Assembly (NCBI GenBank): GCA_963849955.1
Contig: CAWKJU010000016.1
Span: 1 to 64,000 of the forward strand
DNA from: CAWFGW01 sp963849955
GTDB taxonomy: Bacteria > Bacteroidota > Bacteroidia > Cytophagales > JAAEPT01
Direction: 5' to 3'
Length of the DNA stretch: 64,000 nt
Under the pieces are notes generated by a model. That model did no database searches and was not told the DNA's origin. It was given only the letters and a program-made list of their open reading frames with translations. The translations under genes were made by a program, and so were the position numbers. This document shows positions 27,518 through 37,554 of the stretch, piece by piece; within the stretch, counting starts at the first letter, position 1, and each line of letters starts with the position of its first letter.

Positions 27518-27579
27518 TTAAGTTTTATCTACTTAAAGTTTTTAATAAAAAAAACAGTACAGCTTACCGTTAAACTTTT

Positions 27580-27587
27580 TATATTTG
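27580..27587 (+). promoter_or_regulatory. Putative -7 element of the CARDB-repeat gene
   Basis: TATATTTG fits TAnnTTTG. Transcription would begin near 27594, leaving an 87-nt leader. No TTTG is seen at -33, so activation by a regulator is possible. Confidence 0.45.
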
Positions 27588-27680
27588 CTTCGTTAATGTT
27601 AGTATACTACCATTTAATATAAAAACACCTATTTTTTTCATCCTCATTTGTTTGTATTAACATCTGTTTAGAACATAATT

Positions 27681-30600
27681 ATGAATAAGAAATCAACGAT
27701 TTTGGCATTAGCGATATTTGCAATGTCACTAACTAGTTGGGGAGTTATAATCCCTAGCTCTGGAAGCACATCTATTACAACTTGTGCAAATAGCATAACA
27801 GATCCAGGAGGTAGTAGTAATTACTCAAATAATGTAAATGGTACATTAACTATTAACCCCGGTACTGCGGGTTCTAAAATCCGCTTAACCTTTTCTACTT
27901 TCGCAACAGAATCCCAAAACGACTATTTATATGTGTATGACGGGGTTTCGACATCAGCAACATTATTAGGTAGATTTAGTGGCACTACAACCCCAGGAGT
28001 AATCTATGCTAGTAATAGCACGGGCGCTTTAACATTACGGTTCACAAGTGATGGTTCCCTAACCTATCAAGGTTTTCAAGCCTCAATAGCCTGTGTTGAA
28101 TCCAATCCGAACGCCATTGATTTAACTGTTCCTTTGGTCTCAATTTCTAAAAGTGAAATAATACCTGGTTCATATAATACAGTTAGTTATTCTATTACAA
28201 ATACTGGAACGGTGAGTTCGGGAAACTTTACAACCGGGATATATCTTTCTACGGATACACTACCAAGCACTAATGACACTTTCCTCTCTAGTCGTTCTTT
28301 CTCTAGCCTAGCTAGTGGCAATTCCTATACGAATTCAAACAGTTTCACCATTTCTTCTTCTATGACACCGGGGAAATATTACTTATTAGTTGTTGCAGAT
28401 TATTCGAATCTTCTGATTGAAAAAAACGAAACTAATAACACCTTTGCCTTACCGATAATCGTAGCTGAACCGACTTACGACTTCAATTTTTCATCCATCA
28501 GTTCAAACTCTGGCTCTATTATATCTGGACAAAATTTCTCCGTTAGTGCTACATTATCTAATTACGGCAATAGCACAACACCAAATTTTAATCTTGGGTT
28601 TTATTTATCACAAGACTCAGAATTAAGTGCTAATGACAGCCTTATCCATTCCACATCTAGAAGTGGAATATCCGCTAACAGTGCTACCTCCGTTTCACAA
28701 ACGTTGTCAGTTTCCAAGATTACAAATGACGGCTTATATTATATCATCATCAAAGCGGATTATTTAAATACAGTAAGTGAGTTGAATGAGTCTAATAACA
28801 CTATATCAATACCGTTTTTAATGCAAAAAAGTGATATTGATTTAACGATTGAGTATGAGGGGTCTGCTATTTCAATCGCTTCAGGTAGTTCTTTAAGCTT
28901 ATCTTATAAAATTCAGAACAGAGGAAAAACTCCAGCAACTACCTCTTATGTTGGATACTATCTTTCACAAGATAGTGTTTTTAACCTTTTAGAAGACTCA
29001 TATATTACCTCTGAATACCTATCTACAACTATAGCTGGCAATAGTTTTATATATGAAACAGATGTTTTTTCAATCAATTCAACAATTCCTTCTGGAAAAT
29101 ACTTTTTATTTATTGTTTCAGACTACACAAACACTATTGAAGAAATAAACGAAACCAACAACCATTATCGCATCCCTCTAACTATAACTCCTGGAGGAAG
29201 TGATTTAGTCCCTATCAATTCAAGCATCTCCCCTAGGTTTGTTGTGCCAGGGGGACAAGTGAGTGCCTCAACGGTAATTTCTAACCAAGGCACACTTACT
29301 GCTTCTTCAAATTATGTAGGTTATTATTTTTCAACTGACACCATTTTATCTGCAGATGACACCTATCTAAGTTCATCTAGTGTCTCAAGTATTAGTTCTA
29401 GCTATTCGAATTCTGCCTACCAAACCTTAACAATTCCTACGACTACTGTGAAAGGAAGTGCGTATATTTTGTTCAAAGTGGATTATTTAAACATAGTGAG
29501 TGAGTTGAATGAGACCAACAATATTGAATATATACCGATTACTATCACTAGTATATCAGGTACTACTTATAAACTACCTGTTACTGGTAGCACTACTATT
29601 TCCACTTGTGAAGCTACAATATATGATGATGGTGGAATAGATGGTAATTACTCAAACAGTTCTCAAGGCACACTTATTATTAATCCTTCTGAAAAAGGAA
29701 GTCACGTTAAGTTAGAAATTCAAAATATAGACCTGTACAACTCCTCTGACTATTTAAGAGTTTACGATGGTCCTTCAACTTCTTCTCCATTATTAGGCAC
29801 CTTTTATAATAGCTTAAATGCTACTACCCTATATGGCAATAATAGTAGTGGCGCATTAACACTTTATTTCTACAGTTCATCAAGTGGTAATGATTATGGT
29901 TTTACTTTAGGGGCTTCATGTGTTGATAAAGTAGCAGGGCCAGATTTAACAGTAACTCAAAACACTCTTGTTTCAAATCAGGTTTATGCAGGGTCTTCGT
30001 TGAGCTCACTGATAACCATTTCAAACATCGGTGCTCAACCCATCTCATCTACCAATAACCGCTTAGGATACTATCTATCATCCGATTCAATCTTTGATAT
30101 TAATGATCAACTAATCTTGAGCTATTCTCTCGGTTCAATGGTTGCTGGTTATTCGTCATCAATTAACAGAGGTGTAACACTTCCCATCACCACCATACCA
30201 GGGGATTATTATTTGATAATGAAAGCTGATGATCAAAATGTGGTTTTTGAAGATAATGAAACTAACAATATTTCCTCATTACCAATTACAGTTAATGCAC
30301 CAACGGTTGATTTATATATTTCATCAGCTTCACTCAATAAATCTATTTGGTTAGACAGTGAGACAAACTACTTGTCTGGAGTAGTTAATAATAGAGGTTC
30401 ATCGGCTTCCGAGGCAACATCTATCTCTGTTCTCTTATCTTCTGACCAGTTTGAGGATGCTTCTGATTCGTTGTTAACAACCATCAACGTCTACAGTGTT
30501 AATGCATCATACTCAAGATCGTTTAATTTAAGTGACTTACAATCAATCAATGGTATTGCCCCAGGGTTATACTATTTAATTCTAAAAGTAGATCATTCCA

Positions 30601-33600
30601 ACCTTATAGAAGAGGAAACAGAAAATAACAACAGTTACTCAATTCCATTTATTTTACAAATAAGTGATGTCGATTTTAAAATAACAAATTTCGAAGTCAC
30701 TACTCCTAAACCTATCGTTGGTGCTTACACTAGTTTAACTTATTCAATTAATAACCTGGGGAAAACAAATGCGCCATCTATGAATATTGGCTATTATTTA
30801 TCAGTCGATACTATGTTTAGTCCATTATCAGACACCTATATCACCTCGGAGACAATAAATCTAATGGGTGCCAACCATTCTATAATAAGGACCAGCAATA
30901 TAAACTTACCTAGTAACACACCTGTTGGAGATTATTACCTGTTTGCAGTAGCTGATTATAACAGTAACGTTGATGAAACAAACGAAAAAAACAACACGAT
31001 TTATTCGAAGATAAGAGTACACCCATCAGGAGCTGATTTGGTCATTAACAATGCATTACTCAATGTAAGTTCAACACCAGCAGGGTCAACTATTACAACT
31101 ACATCTATGGTTTTAAATAATGGTAATATTCAATCTAGCTCAAATTATTTAGGTTTCTATCTTTCTTCAGACAATAAATATTCAACGAATGACACTTACT
31201 TAGGGAATAGTTATATAGGCTATCTTAGTTCAAACGCAAGTAGTAATATAACCTATTCCATAACGATACCTTCGACAACTACTATTGGTAATTATTATAT
31301 TATATTTTTTGCTGACTACAATAATAGAACAACTGAATTAGATGAAACCAACAACTATGCATATCAGGCTTTATCAATTGTTAAACCCGATGTCGATTTA
31401 TCTATAACTAATGTTAATGTTAATGCGAGCTTAACAACTTCATCAAGTAGCTATATTAATTATTACATCATGAATAATGGCAATACTGCTAGTACCTCTA
31501 CTTTTGAGGTTGGTTATTATTTATCTAAAGATGCAACGTTTTCTACTAACGATGTGTACTTAGGAAATGAAACTATTTATTCAATAACAAGTGGTAATAG
31601 TATATATGAATCGGATTATTTTACTATCCCTTCATCTGTTTCAAGTGGTAGTTATTATTTACTAGTTGTTGTTGACCATGAGTCTGTAATTAGTGAAACT
31701 AATGAGAACAACAATACATATTCAAAACCGATAACTGTTACGCTTAGCGGTCCAGACTTAACGGTATCATCTGCAACAGTACCAAACTCAACAGTTTCAT
31801 CTGGAGACATCATTTCGCTTTCTTCTACCACTACCAATTCAGGCACTGCGAGTAGCAATTATTCTTACATTGGCTACTATCTATCTGAAGATGTTAGTTA
31901 TAGTTCTTCAGACGTTTATTTAGGAAGCACCTACGTTTCGTCTATTTCTACTAATTCAAGCCGTACAGTTAGTTCATCGATAGCTTTACCTTCCTCAGTA
32001 CAATCTGGCTCATATTACATTTTATTTAAAGCTGATTATAACAATAACATAACGGAAACTGATGAAACAAATAATGTTATAGCGAGAAGTATAACGTTTG
32101 GTAAAGCTGATATTGACTTAATAATTAGCTCTTCAACAGTTAGTTCAACCACATTAGCTTCAGGGTTATCATATTATTCTTCAGCGACAGTTAAAAATAC
32201 AGGTTCATCACCATCGGGTTATTCTTACCTAACAGCCTATTTGTCAACGAACACTACTATAAGTTCAGACGATGTATATTTAGGTCAAAGTTATGTGTCT
32301 GGTCTTTCTGCTGGTGGAACAAGTCAAGAAGGTTTATCTTTATCAATTCCTACTAATATCACAAACGGAAATTATTATGTGTTATTTGTAGTTGATTATG
32401 AAAATGCTGTTTCAGAAAAAAATGAGGCTAACAATATAGATTATAAGGCAGTAACGATAAGCACACCTAGTCCTGATTTAACAGTATCTGGCTCATCTGT
32501 TAGTGCTACTACGATAGCACCTGGAACAATTATAACAGCTATGGCTACGGTGAAAAATATAGGAACTTCTACTTCAAACTCGTCATATTTAGGTGTATAC
32601 CTATCTTCAAACTCCACTTATAGTAGTGAGGATGTCTTATTGGATGAAAGTTATGTGAATAGTTTATCTTCCCAATACAGTAGTACAGAGTATATCAATA
32701 TGACTATTCCGTCATCTACCGCAACGGGAACTTACTATATTTTATTTATTGCTGATAAAGACTCTGAGGTATCTGAGACTAAAGAAAACAACAATTTAGA
32801 TTACAAAACCATATCTATAGTTAAGCCTAACTTCGACCACAATATCCATAAACTATATCCTGTTTCAAGTGTGTTTTCGCCCAGCTATAACTTTAACTTA
32901 TATTATCAATTATTGAACATAGGAACAACAAGTGCTCCATCTACCACAATCAACTTCTATTTGTCAACTGATAATAAGCTGAACACAGCAATAGACATAT
33001 ATTTAGGAAATGATTTTGTATCAGTTTTAGAAGCAAAAAAAGAGTTTTCTAAAACTTTTAGCCCTATTATACCATCAAATACTGTTTATGGTAATTATTA
33101 TATTATTGCTCAAATTGATCCTACTAACGCAAATAAAGAAATCGATGAAAGTAATAATATTCAATCATTTGGCATAAAAGTCACCGCTACTGGTATAGAT
33201 CTTGAACCCAACAAGCTCAAAATCAACACAAACATCTACCCTAATGGATATATATCTGTAAATCAAACAGTTAAAAACCAAGGTAATCTCAATGTTTCAT
33301 CGAACAAAATAAGCTATTACTTGTCAAAAGATAGTATTCTTTCAAAAACTTCCGATGCTGTTTTGACTACTCTTACACGTTCGGTAACACCAAATGGTAG
33401 CACTGAATTAAATTTTCTATTGAGTATTCCCCAGTCGACTATAGGTACATATTATATTATCTCCAGTGTTGATGATGCGAATGAAATTACAGAAACAGAT
33501 GAAACAAATAACTTGGCGTTTGCAAAATTTGGAATCATTTCTCCTTCAGGAGATTTAGGTATTTATTTATCAGACACGACTTTAACGACAATTGACGCTG

Positions 33601-34169
33601 GCGATTCAATTTATCTTACCTACTATATTTACAACAATGGTGTGGTTAATGTTGAGGATACAAAAGTAAAAATCTATTTGTCTAGAAATGATACTATTTC
33701 TGACGATGATATATTACTTTCTACTACTACTGTTTCGGGATTGTTAACAGATGACGAAATATTTAAAACAGCTACTATGACAACAAATAGCAGTTTAAGT
33801 GGAGGGGATTATTATTTAATTGTTGTTGCTGACCCAGATAATGAGATAAAAGAAGCAAATGAAAAGGACAATCAGGCCAGCTATATCATTAATATAAATC
33901 CTATTGATGGTTTATTTGAAAAAGAGAACAGGGAGGCAAGTATTAGTATTTACCCTAATCCAGTGGTTTCTAAATTATCTATTGAATCCAATGAAAATAT
34001 TGAACACATCACCATACTTGACCTGACAGGAAAAATAATCTATACGCAACAGCAGTATATTTTGAGAGACAATATAAACCTTGATTTCTTAAACTCTGGC
34101 ACATACATTCTTCAATTTTCTAACAAAAATGGTGAGGTCATGAGAAAAACATTTAATGTCACGAGATAA
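27681..34169 (+). CDS. Giant T9SS-secreted CARDB-repeat cell-surface protein
   Basis: A 2162-residue exported protein. Signal peptide about 1-21. A CUB-like domain covers about 34-139 (Cys35 and Cys138; YLYVYDG). Four CARDB-type beta-sandwich repeats of about 120 residues follow (147-625), a second CUB-like domain (about 640-748), eleven more CARDB repeats (about 752-2075), and a T9SS type A C-terminal sorting domain (2087-2162, IYPNPV ... GTYILQF). Each repeat ends in an E-x-N-N signature such as NETNN; I count fifteen. The gene is rich in Ser, Thr and Asn. CARDB repeats are adhesion modules, so an adhesin is the likely role. It follows the CHAT two-component operon on the same strand. Confidence 0.9.
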   Translation: MNKKSTILALAIFAMSLTSWGVIIPSSGSTSITTCANSITDPGGSSNYSNNVNGTLTINPGTAGSKIRLTFSTFATESQNDYLYVYDGVSTSATLLGRFSGTTTPGVIYASNSTGALTLRFTSDGSLTYQGFQASIACVESNPNAIDLTVPLVSISKSEIIPGSYNTVSYSITNTGTVSSGNFTTGIYLSTDTLPSTNDTFLSSRSFSSLASGNSYTNSNSFTISSSMTPGKYYLLVVADYSNLLIEKNETNNTFALPIIVAEPTYDFNFSSISSNSGSIISGQNFSVSATLSNYGNSTTPNFNLGFYLSQDSELSANDSLIHSTSRSGISANSATSVSQTLSVSKITNDGLYYIIIKADYLNTVSELNESNNTISIPFLMQKSDIDLTIEYEGSAISIASGSSLSLSYKIQNRGKTPATTSYVGYYLSQDSVFNLLEDSYITSEYLSTTIAGNSFIYETDVFSINSTIPSGKYFLFIVSDYTNTIEEINETNNHYRIPLTITPGGSDLVPINSSISPRFVVPGGQVSASTVISNQGTLTASSNYVGYYFSTDTILSADDTYLSSSSVSSISSSYSNSAYQTLTIPTTTVKGSAYILFKVDYLNIVSELNETNNIEYIPITITSISGTTYKLPVTGSTTISTCEATIYDDGGIDGNYSNSSQGTLIINPSEKGSHVKLEIQNIDLYNSSDYLRVYDGPSTSSPLLGTFYNSLNATTLYGNNSSGALTLYFYSSSSGNDYGFTLGASCVDKVAGPDLTVTQNTLVSNQVYAGSSLSSLITISNIGAQPISSTNNRLGYYLSSDSIFDINDQLILSYSLGSMVAGYSSSINRGVTLPITTIPGDYYLIMKADDQNVVFEDNETNNISSLPITVNAPTVDLYISSASLNKSIWLDSETNYLSGVVNNRGSSASEATSISVLLSSDQFEDASDSLLTTINVYSVNASYSRSFNLSDLQSINGIAPGLYYLILKVDHSNLIEEETENNNSYSIPFILQISDVDFKITNFEVTTPKPIVGAYTSLTYSINNLGKTNAPSMNIGYYLSVDTMFSPLSDTYITSETINLMGANHSIIRTSNINLPSNTPVGDYYLFAVADYNSNVDETNEKNNTIYSKIRVHPSGADLVINNALLNVSSTPAGSTITTTSMVLNNGNIQSSSNYLGFYLSSDNKYSTNDTYLGNSYIGYLSSNASSNITYSITIPSTTTIGNYYIIFFADYNNRTTELDETNNYAYQALSIVKPDVDLSITNVNVNASLTTSSSSYINYYIMNNGNTASTSTFEVGYYLSKDATFSTNDVYLGNETIYSITSGNSIYESDYFTIPSSVSSGSYYLLVVVDHESVISETNENNNTYSKPITVTLSGPDLTVSSATVPNSTVSSGDIISLSSTTTNSGTASSNYSYIGYYLSEDVSYSSSDVYLGSTYVSSISTNSSRTVSSSIALPSSVQSGSYYILFKADYNNNITETDETNNVIARSITFGKADIDLIISSSTVSSTTLASGLSYYSSATVKNTGSSPSGYSYLTAYLSTNTTISSDDVYLGQSYVSGLSAGGTSQEGLSLSIPTNITNGNYYVLFVVDYENAVSEKNEANNIDYKAVTISTPSPDLTVSGSSVSATTIAPGTIITAMATVKNIGTSTSNSSYLGVYLSSNSTYSSEDVLLDESYVNSLSSQYSSTEYINMTIPSSTATGTYYILFIADKDSEVSETKENNNLDYKTISIVKPNFDHNIHKLYPVSSVFSPSYNFNLYYQLLNIGTTSAPSTTINFYLSTDNKLNTAIDIYLGNDFVSVLEAKKEFSKTFSPIIPSNTVYGNYYIIAQIDPTNANKEIDESNNIQSFGIKVTATGIDLEPNKLKINTNIYPNGYISVNQTVKNQGNLNVSSNKISYYLSKDSILSKTSDAVLTTLTRSVTPNGSTELNFLLSIPQSTIGTYYIISSVDDANEITETDETNNLAFAKFGIISPSGDLGIYLSDTTLTTIDAGDSIYLTYYIYNNGVVNVEDTKVKIYLSRNDTISDDDILLSTTTVSGLLTDDEIFKTATMTTNSSLSGGDYYLIVVADPDNEIKEANEKDNQASYIININPIDGLFEKENREASISIYPNPVVSKLSIESNENIEHITILDLTGKIIYTQQQYILRDNINLDFLNSGTYILQFSNKNGEVMRKTFNVTR

Positions 34170-34191
34170 AAATTCGTACACCTTAAGAAAT

Positions 34192-34221
34192 AAAAAAAAG
34201 CCAGAATACTGGCTTTTTTTT
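34192..34221 (+). terminator. Intrinsic terminator of the CARDB-repeat gene
   Basis: AAAAAAAAGCCAG (34192-34204) and CTGGCTTTTTTTT (34209-34221) form a 13-bp stem with loop AATA, and the T-run is the 3' arm. It lies 23 nt after the CARDB stop codon. The A-run makes it able to act in both directions. Confidence 0.9.
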
Positions 34222-34278
34222 ATTTACAATGAAACATTTTTAACTTCAGAGGAAATAATAGTTTCCGTTTATAATTGT

Positions 34279-34346
34279 GGATGTCGGCAGGCATACCTAC
34301 CTGTTGAGTTGAGTTGAGCGATAGATTTGCCCTTTGTGCCGACACC
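34279..34346. other. GC-rich structured segment between the CARDB gene and the SulP gene
   Basis: TGTCGGCA (34282-34289) and TGCCGACA (34337-34344) are perfect inverted repeats, extended by GG and CC on the outside. Inside lie CAGGCATACCTACCTG, an imperfect hairpin, and tandem GTTGA copies. It is more GC-rich than its surroundings and falls in the 3' region of the minus-strand SulP gene. It could be a structured terminator, a small palindromic repeat element, or a fold of unknown role. Confidence 0.45.
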
Positions 34347-34379
34347 ACTTTGTTTAATCAATCATCCAAACACGCTTGA

Positions 34380-36308
34380 TTATCTTAAAAGAATAACTTC
34401 TCCTATATATTCTACCCGTTTACCATTCACTAACTCAATGTGGTATTGGTATTTACCAGGTGCTAATGGTTTGCCCTTAAACATACCATCCCAAGGAGTT
34501 TCATATCCATCCGAGTGGTAAACAATTATTCCTTCATCTGTTTTAATGGTTACCAAACATTCTTTATATTTTTCAAGGCCTTTAATTTCCCAATGGTCAT
34601 TTTTACCATCCTCATTTGGAGTAAAAGCTGAAGGAATATGAATACCAACTTTTTCATCATGCTGTTTTGGATCTTCGATGTCGTGTATCCATAATACACA
34701 CTCTTCCAGATCATCAAAAACATTTGTCTTTGGAATTCTATGACCAATTACCTCAGCCCCTTCCAGCATTTTTAAATTTTCTGCATTAGCTCCTACAATA
34801 AATACTTCGATGTTTCCAATAGACAAATCGTCAATTGCATCTTTCATCGAATACAATCCAGTTTGATCGATATAGGGCACATTCCTCATATCAAAAATCA
34901 ACTTTTTTATATCGGGTAATTGCTTAATACTTTCTTCGATTCTTGTGGCAAAACCAAAGAAAACTGGACCGTTCAATTGTTTGATGTAAACATCTTTTTC
35001 AAAATCTTCTGCATTGTCAAAAAGACTAATAAGTTTTTTACTTATTCTATCTATTTGAGAACCGTTAGAATATTCTTCAATGGTATCAGCCATTTTTTTC
35101 ATGAAGAAAACAGAGGCAATTACAAATCCAATTGCGGTTGCATATAACAAATTCCAAGTAACAGTGAGAATGAAAACGGTAAGAATGATAAATAAATCAC
35201 TCTTAGGAATAAACTTCATATCCCTAAAGAGTGTGTAATCAATGATTTTAAAACCAATAGAAACAAGAAGACCAGCTAATACTGCATATGGTATTTGGCT
35301 TGCATAGGCCCCCCCTACAAATAATACCAAGGCTAAAAATAACCCCTGGAAAATACCAGACATACGGGTAGTAGCTCCAGCTTTAGTATTCGTAACGGTT
35401 ACCACAGTCGTTCCAGCACCTGGGATACCACCAATTAATGCCGCACCAAGGTTACCTATCCCCTGCCCTACTAATTCTTTGTTACTGTTATGTTTTGTTC
35501 TAGTCAGTTTATCTGCAATTACAGAAGTCAACAAGGTATCAATCATACCTAATGCACCCAATGATAGCGCGGGTAAAATCATGTGTGAAGCCCGATTCAA
35601 GTCTATACTTAATAATTTACCGATCTGTAACTCAGGTATTCCCGAAGGGATTTCGCCAATGACTTTTAAGTCAAGTTTCATTAGAATAGCTAAAAAAGTA
35701 CCTACTACAAGAGCAACAAGTGTACTTGGTATTGCCTTAGTTACCTTAGGGAATAAAAGAGCAACTAGTAGTGTTGCGCCAGCGATTAAAAACGCATGAT
35801 AATCAGCGTGAATGAGATAATTTGGCAGGTTAATGATGTTAATAATCGCCCCTTTCCCAGCGGCAGCTACTCCAAAAAAATCAGGAAACTGCATGGTAAT
35901 AACGATGACTCCGATACCACTCATAAAACCAGAGATTACTGGATAAGGCAAATAATCAATGTATTTCCCTAATCGCAAAGCACCTAATGCAATCTGGAAA
36001 ATTCCTGCCAGTGCAAAGGTTAAAATAATGGCTCCATAGGCTGCTTCTAAGCTACCATAGAATTTAATTTCAGAAGCAATAATAAGCGCTGACACCACAG
36101 TCATCGGACCAGTAGGAGCACTAACTTGTGTAGGAGTACCACCAAAGGCAGCGGCCAATATTCCTAATACAATACCTCCATATAAACCCGCTGCTGGGCC
36201 AACTCCTGATGTGGCTCCAAATGCTAAACACAACGGAAGTCCTACGACACCCGCTGTAACCCCACCCAAGAGGTCGCCTTTTAATGTTTGTAAACTATAC
36301 TGTTTCAT
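34380..36308 (-). CDS. SulP anion transporter with STAS domain and T9SS type B-like C-terminal domain
   Basis: A 642-residue protein. Residues about 1-415 are a SulP/SLC26-type permease with about 12 helices (N-terminal QTLKGDLLGGVTAGVVGLPL; GIPGAGTTVVTVTNTKAGATT). A STAS domain follows at about 435-545. Residues 558-642 (34383-34637) then match the CHU_C / gliding-motility T9SS type B pattern: IPSAFTPNEDGKNDHWEIKG, PWDG, GKPL, GKYQYHIEL and a final GEVILLR. The frame is open throughout, so this is a genuine fusion in one gene. In the usual cargo this domain ends an exported protein; here it follows a cytoplasmic STAS domain. Substrate could be sulfate, bicarbonate or another anion. Confidence 0.85.
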   Translation of the reverse strand: MKQYSLQTLKGDLLGGVTAGVVGLPLCLAFGATSGVGPAAGLYGGIVLGILAAAFGGTPTQVSAPTGPMTVVSALIIASEIKFYGSLEAAYGAIILTFALAGIFQIALGALRLGKYIDYLPYPVISGFMSGIGVIVITMQFPDFFGVAAAGKGAIINIINLPNYLIHADYHAFLIAGATLLVALLFPKVTKAIPSTLVALVVGTFLAILMKLDLKVIGEIPSGIPELQIGKLLSIDLNRASHMILPALSLGALGMIDTLLTSVIADKLTRTKHNSNKELVGQGIGNLGAALIGGIPGAGTTVVTVTNTKAGATTRMSGIFQGLFLALVLFVGGAYASQIPYAVLAGLLVSIGFKIIDYTLFRDMKFIPKSDLFIILTVFILTVTWNLLYATAIGFVIASVFFMKKMADTIEEYSNGSQIDRISKKLISLFDNAEDFEKDVYIKQLNGPVFFGFATRIEESIKQLPDIKKLIFDMRNVPYIDQTGLYSMKDAIDDLSIGNIEVFIVGANAENLKMLEGAEVIGHRIPKTNVFDDLEECVLWIHDIEDPKQHDEKVGIHIPSAFTPNEDGKNDHWEIKGLEKYKECLVTIKTDEGIIVYHSDGYETPWDGMFKGKPLAPGKYQYHIELVNGKRVEYIGEVILLR

Positions 36309-36392
36309 GACACTTTTTTAAATTATGGTGCCAAATAATTATATGATTCTGAAAAGAATCAGAATTCAGAATAATTTTACAAACATCAAAAA

Positions 36393-36848
36393 TTAATAAT
36401 GGATGTTAAAAACCTCGCTTATTTCCTCGTTTTTTAACTTTAAGTCATTGATTAACCTTCCTCGGTAGGGGAAATAGGATAACATCATTGCGATTAATAC
36501 CATTGTTGCAATTAGATATTCAGCGTTATTATTAATCATAGAAATTATCCCCGCAAGAAATGCCGCACCTTCCAAAGGTGCTAATCTTAAAATCATAGCG
36601 GTTTGGTATTTTTCTATTCGTTGAGTGATTGTTTCAGATTGTTGAATTTTTGCTATTTGATTTCTTCCCAGAAAAAAACTAGTCAACATAGCCAGCACCA
36701 CTACTCCAGCTAAAATATAACTTATTCCATCCTTGGTTGTAAGTTGATGAGTTGATGTTCCTGTATATACTATTATTGTGAAAATTATTACCCCAGCAAT
36801 CAATAAGAAAGCAATGATTTTCAATGTTCGGATTTTCTTTTTGTACAT
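36393..36848 (-). CDS. Small four-helix membrane protein of unknown function
   Basis: About 151 residues with four predicted transmembrane helices in two pairs (about 8-30, 40-60, 88-105, 110-128), and a charged central segment QSETITQRIEKYQTA. The family was not recognised. Start is set at the ATG at 36848 (MYKKKIRT); one at 36875 adds nine residues. It lies upstream of the SulP gene on the same strand, with 84 nt between them holding GATTCTGAAAAGAATC, a short hairpin, so co-transcription is uncertain. Confidence 0.6.
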   Translation of the reverse strand: MYKKKIRTLKIIAFLLIAGVIIFTIIVYTGTSTHQLTTKDGISYILAGVVVLAMLTSFFLGRNQIAKIQQSETITQRIEKYQTAMILRLAPLEGAAFLAGIISMINNNAEYLIATMVLIAMMLSYFPYRGRLINDLKLKNEEISEVFNIHY

Positions 36849-36919
36849 AAGCCTGTTTTTAAGATGAATTATCAATTTAAAAAACTATATGCTTTCTTTG
36901 TAATTCAAACCATAAAATC

Positions 36920-37495
36920 ATGAAAATCTGCTTTGCCACCAATAACAAAAATAAACTTGAAGAAATCCGCCAGGCATTTGGTTCCTCTTATGAAATAGTG
37001 AGTTTGCAGGACATCGGGTGCCATGAAGAATTACCCGAAACACAACATACAATTGAAGGGAATTCGGCTCAAAAGGCACATTATGTGTCACAAAAATATA
37101 AAGTGAATTGCTTTGCTGATGATACTGGCTTAGAAATCGATGCATTAGATGGTGAGCCAGGTGTTTACTCTGCTCGGTATGCAGGAGAAAACTGTTCTTC
37201 TCAAGATAATACGGATAAAGTATTAAACAACTTACAAGATATTGAAAACCGCCAAGCTCAATTTAAAACGGTTATTACGTTAGTGTTAGAAAATCGAGAA
37301 CATCAATTTACTGGAATAGCTAAAGGTACAATTAGAACTGAAAAATGTGGTAGTGAAGGTTTTGGTTACGATCCCATTTTTGAACCCGATGGTTATGACA
37401 TTACTTTTGCAGAAATGAGTATGGAACAAAAAAATAACGTTAGCCACCGAGGAAAGGCGGTAAAACAACTTTCGGCATTCTTACTCCATCGTTAA
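36920..37495 (+). CDS. rdgB: Non-canonical purine NTP pyrophosphatase (RdgB/HAM1)
   Basis: A 191-residue house-cleaning nucleotidase. Family motifs: TNNKNKLEEI at residues 7-16, ADDTGLEIDALDG near 66-78 and FGYDPIF near 148-154. It hydrolyses dITP, ITP and XTP to monophosphates, preventing their use in DNA and RNA. It stands alone, with KtrA 60 nt downstream. Confidence 0.95.
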   Translation: MKICFATNNKNKLEEIRQAFGSSYEIVSLQDIGCHEELPETQHTIEGNSAQKAHYVSQKYKVNCFADDTGLEIDALDGEPGVYSARYAGENCSSQDNTDKVLNNLQDIENRQAQFKTVITLVLENREHQFTGIAKGTIRTEKCGSEGFGYDPIFEPDGYDITFAEMSMEQKNNVSHRGKAVKQLSAFLLHR

Positions 37496-37554
37496 TTTGC
37501 TCTTAAAGAGATTCTTTTGCAATTTGACTATACTTTAAAAACCACAAACAAATC

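Noticed and set aside
31655..31858. Minus-strand frame inside the CARDB gene
   Set aside because: Antisense shadow created by repetitive Ser/Thr codons.
27681..34169. Possible CRISPR array from visible periodicity
   Set aside because: The period is about 360 nt, in frame and diverged; it is a protein repeat, not short identical DNA repeats with spacers.
34282..34344. Inverted repeats as ends of an insertion sequence
   Set aside because: No transposase, no target duplication, and only about 47 nt between the arms.
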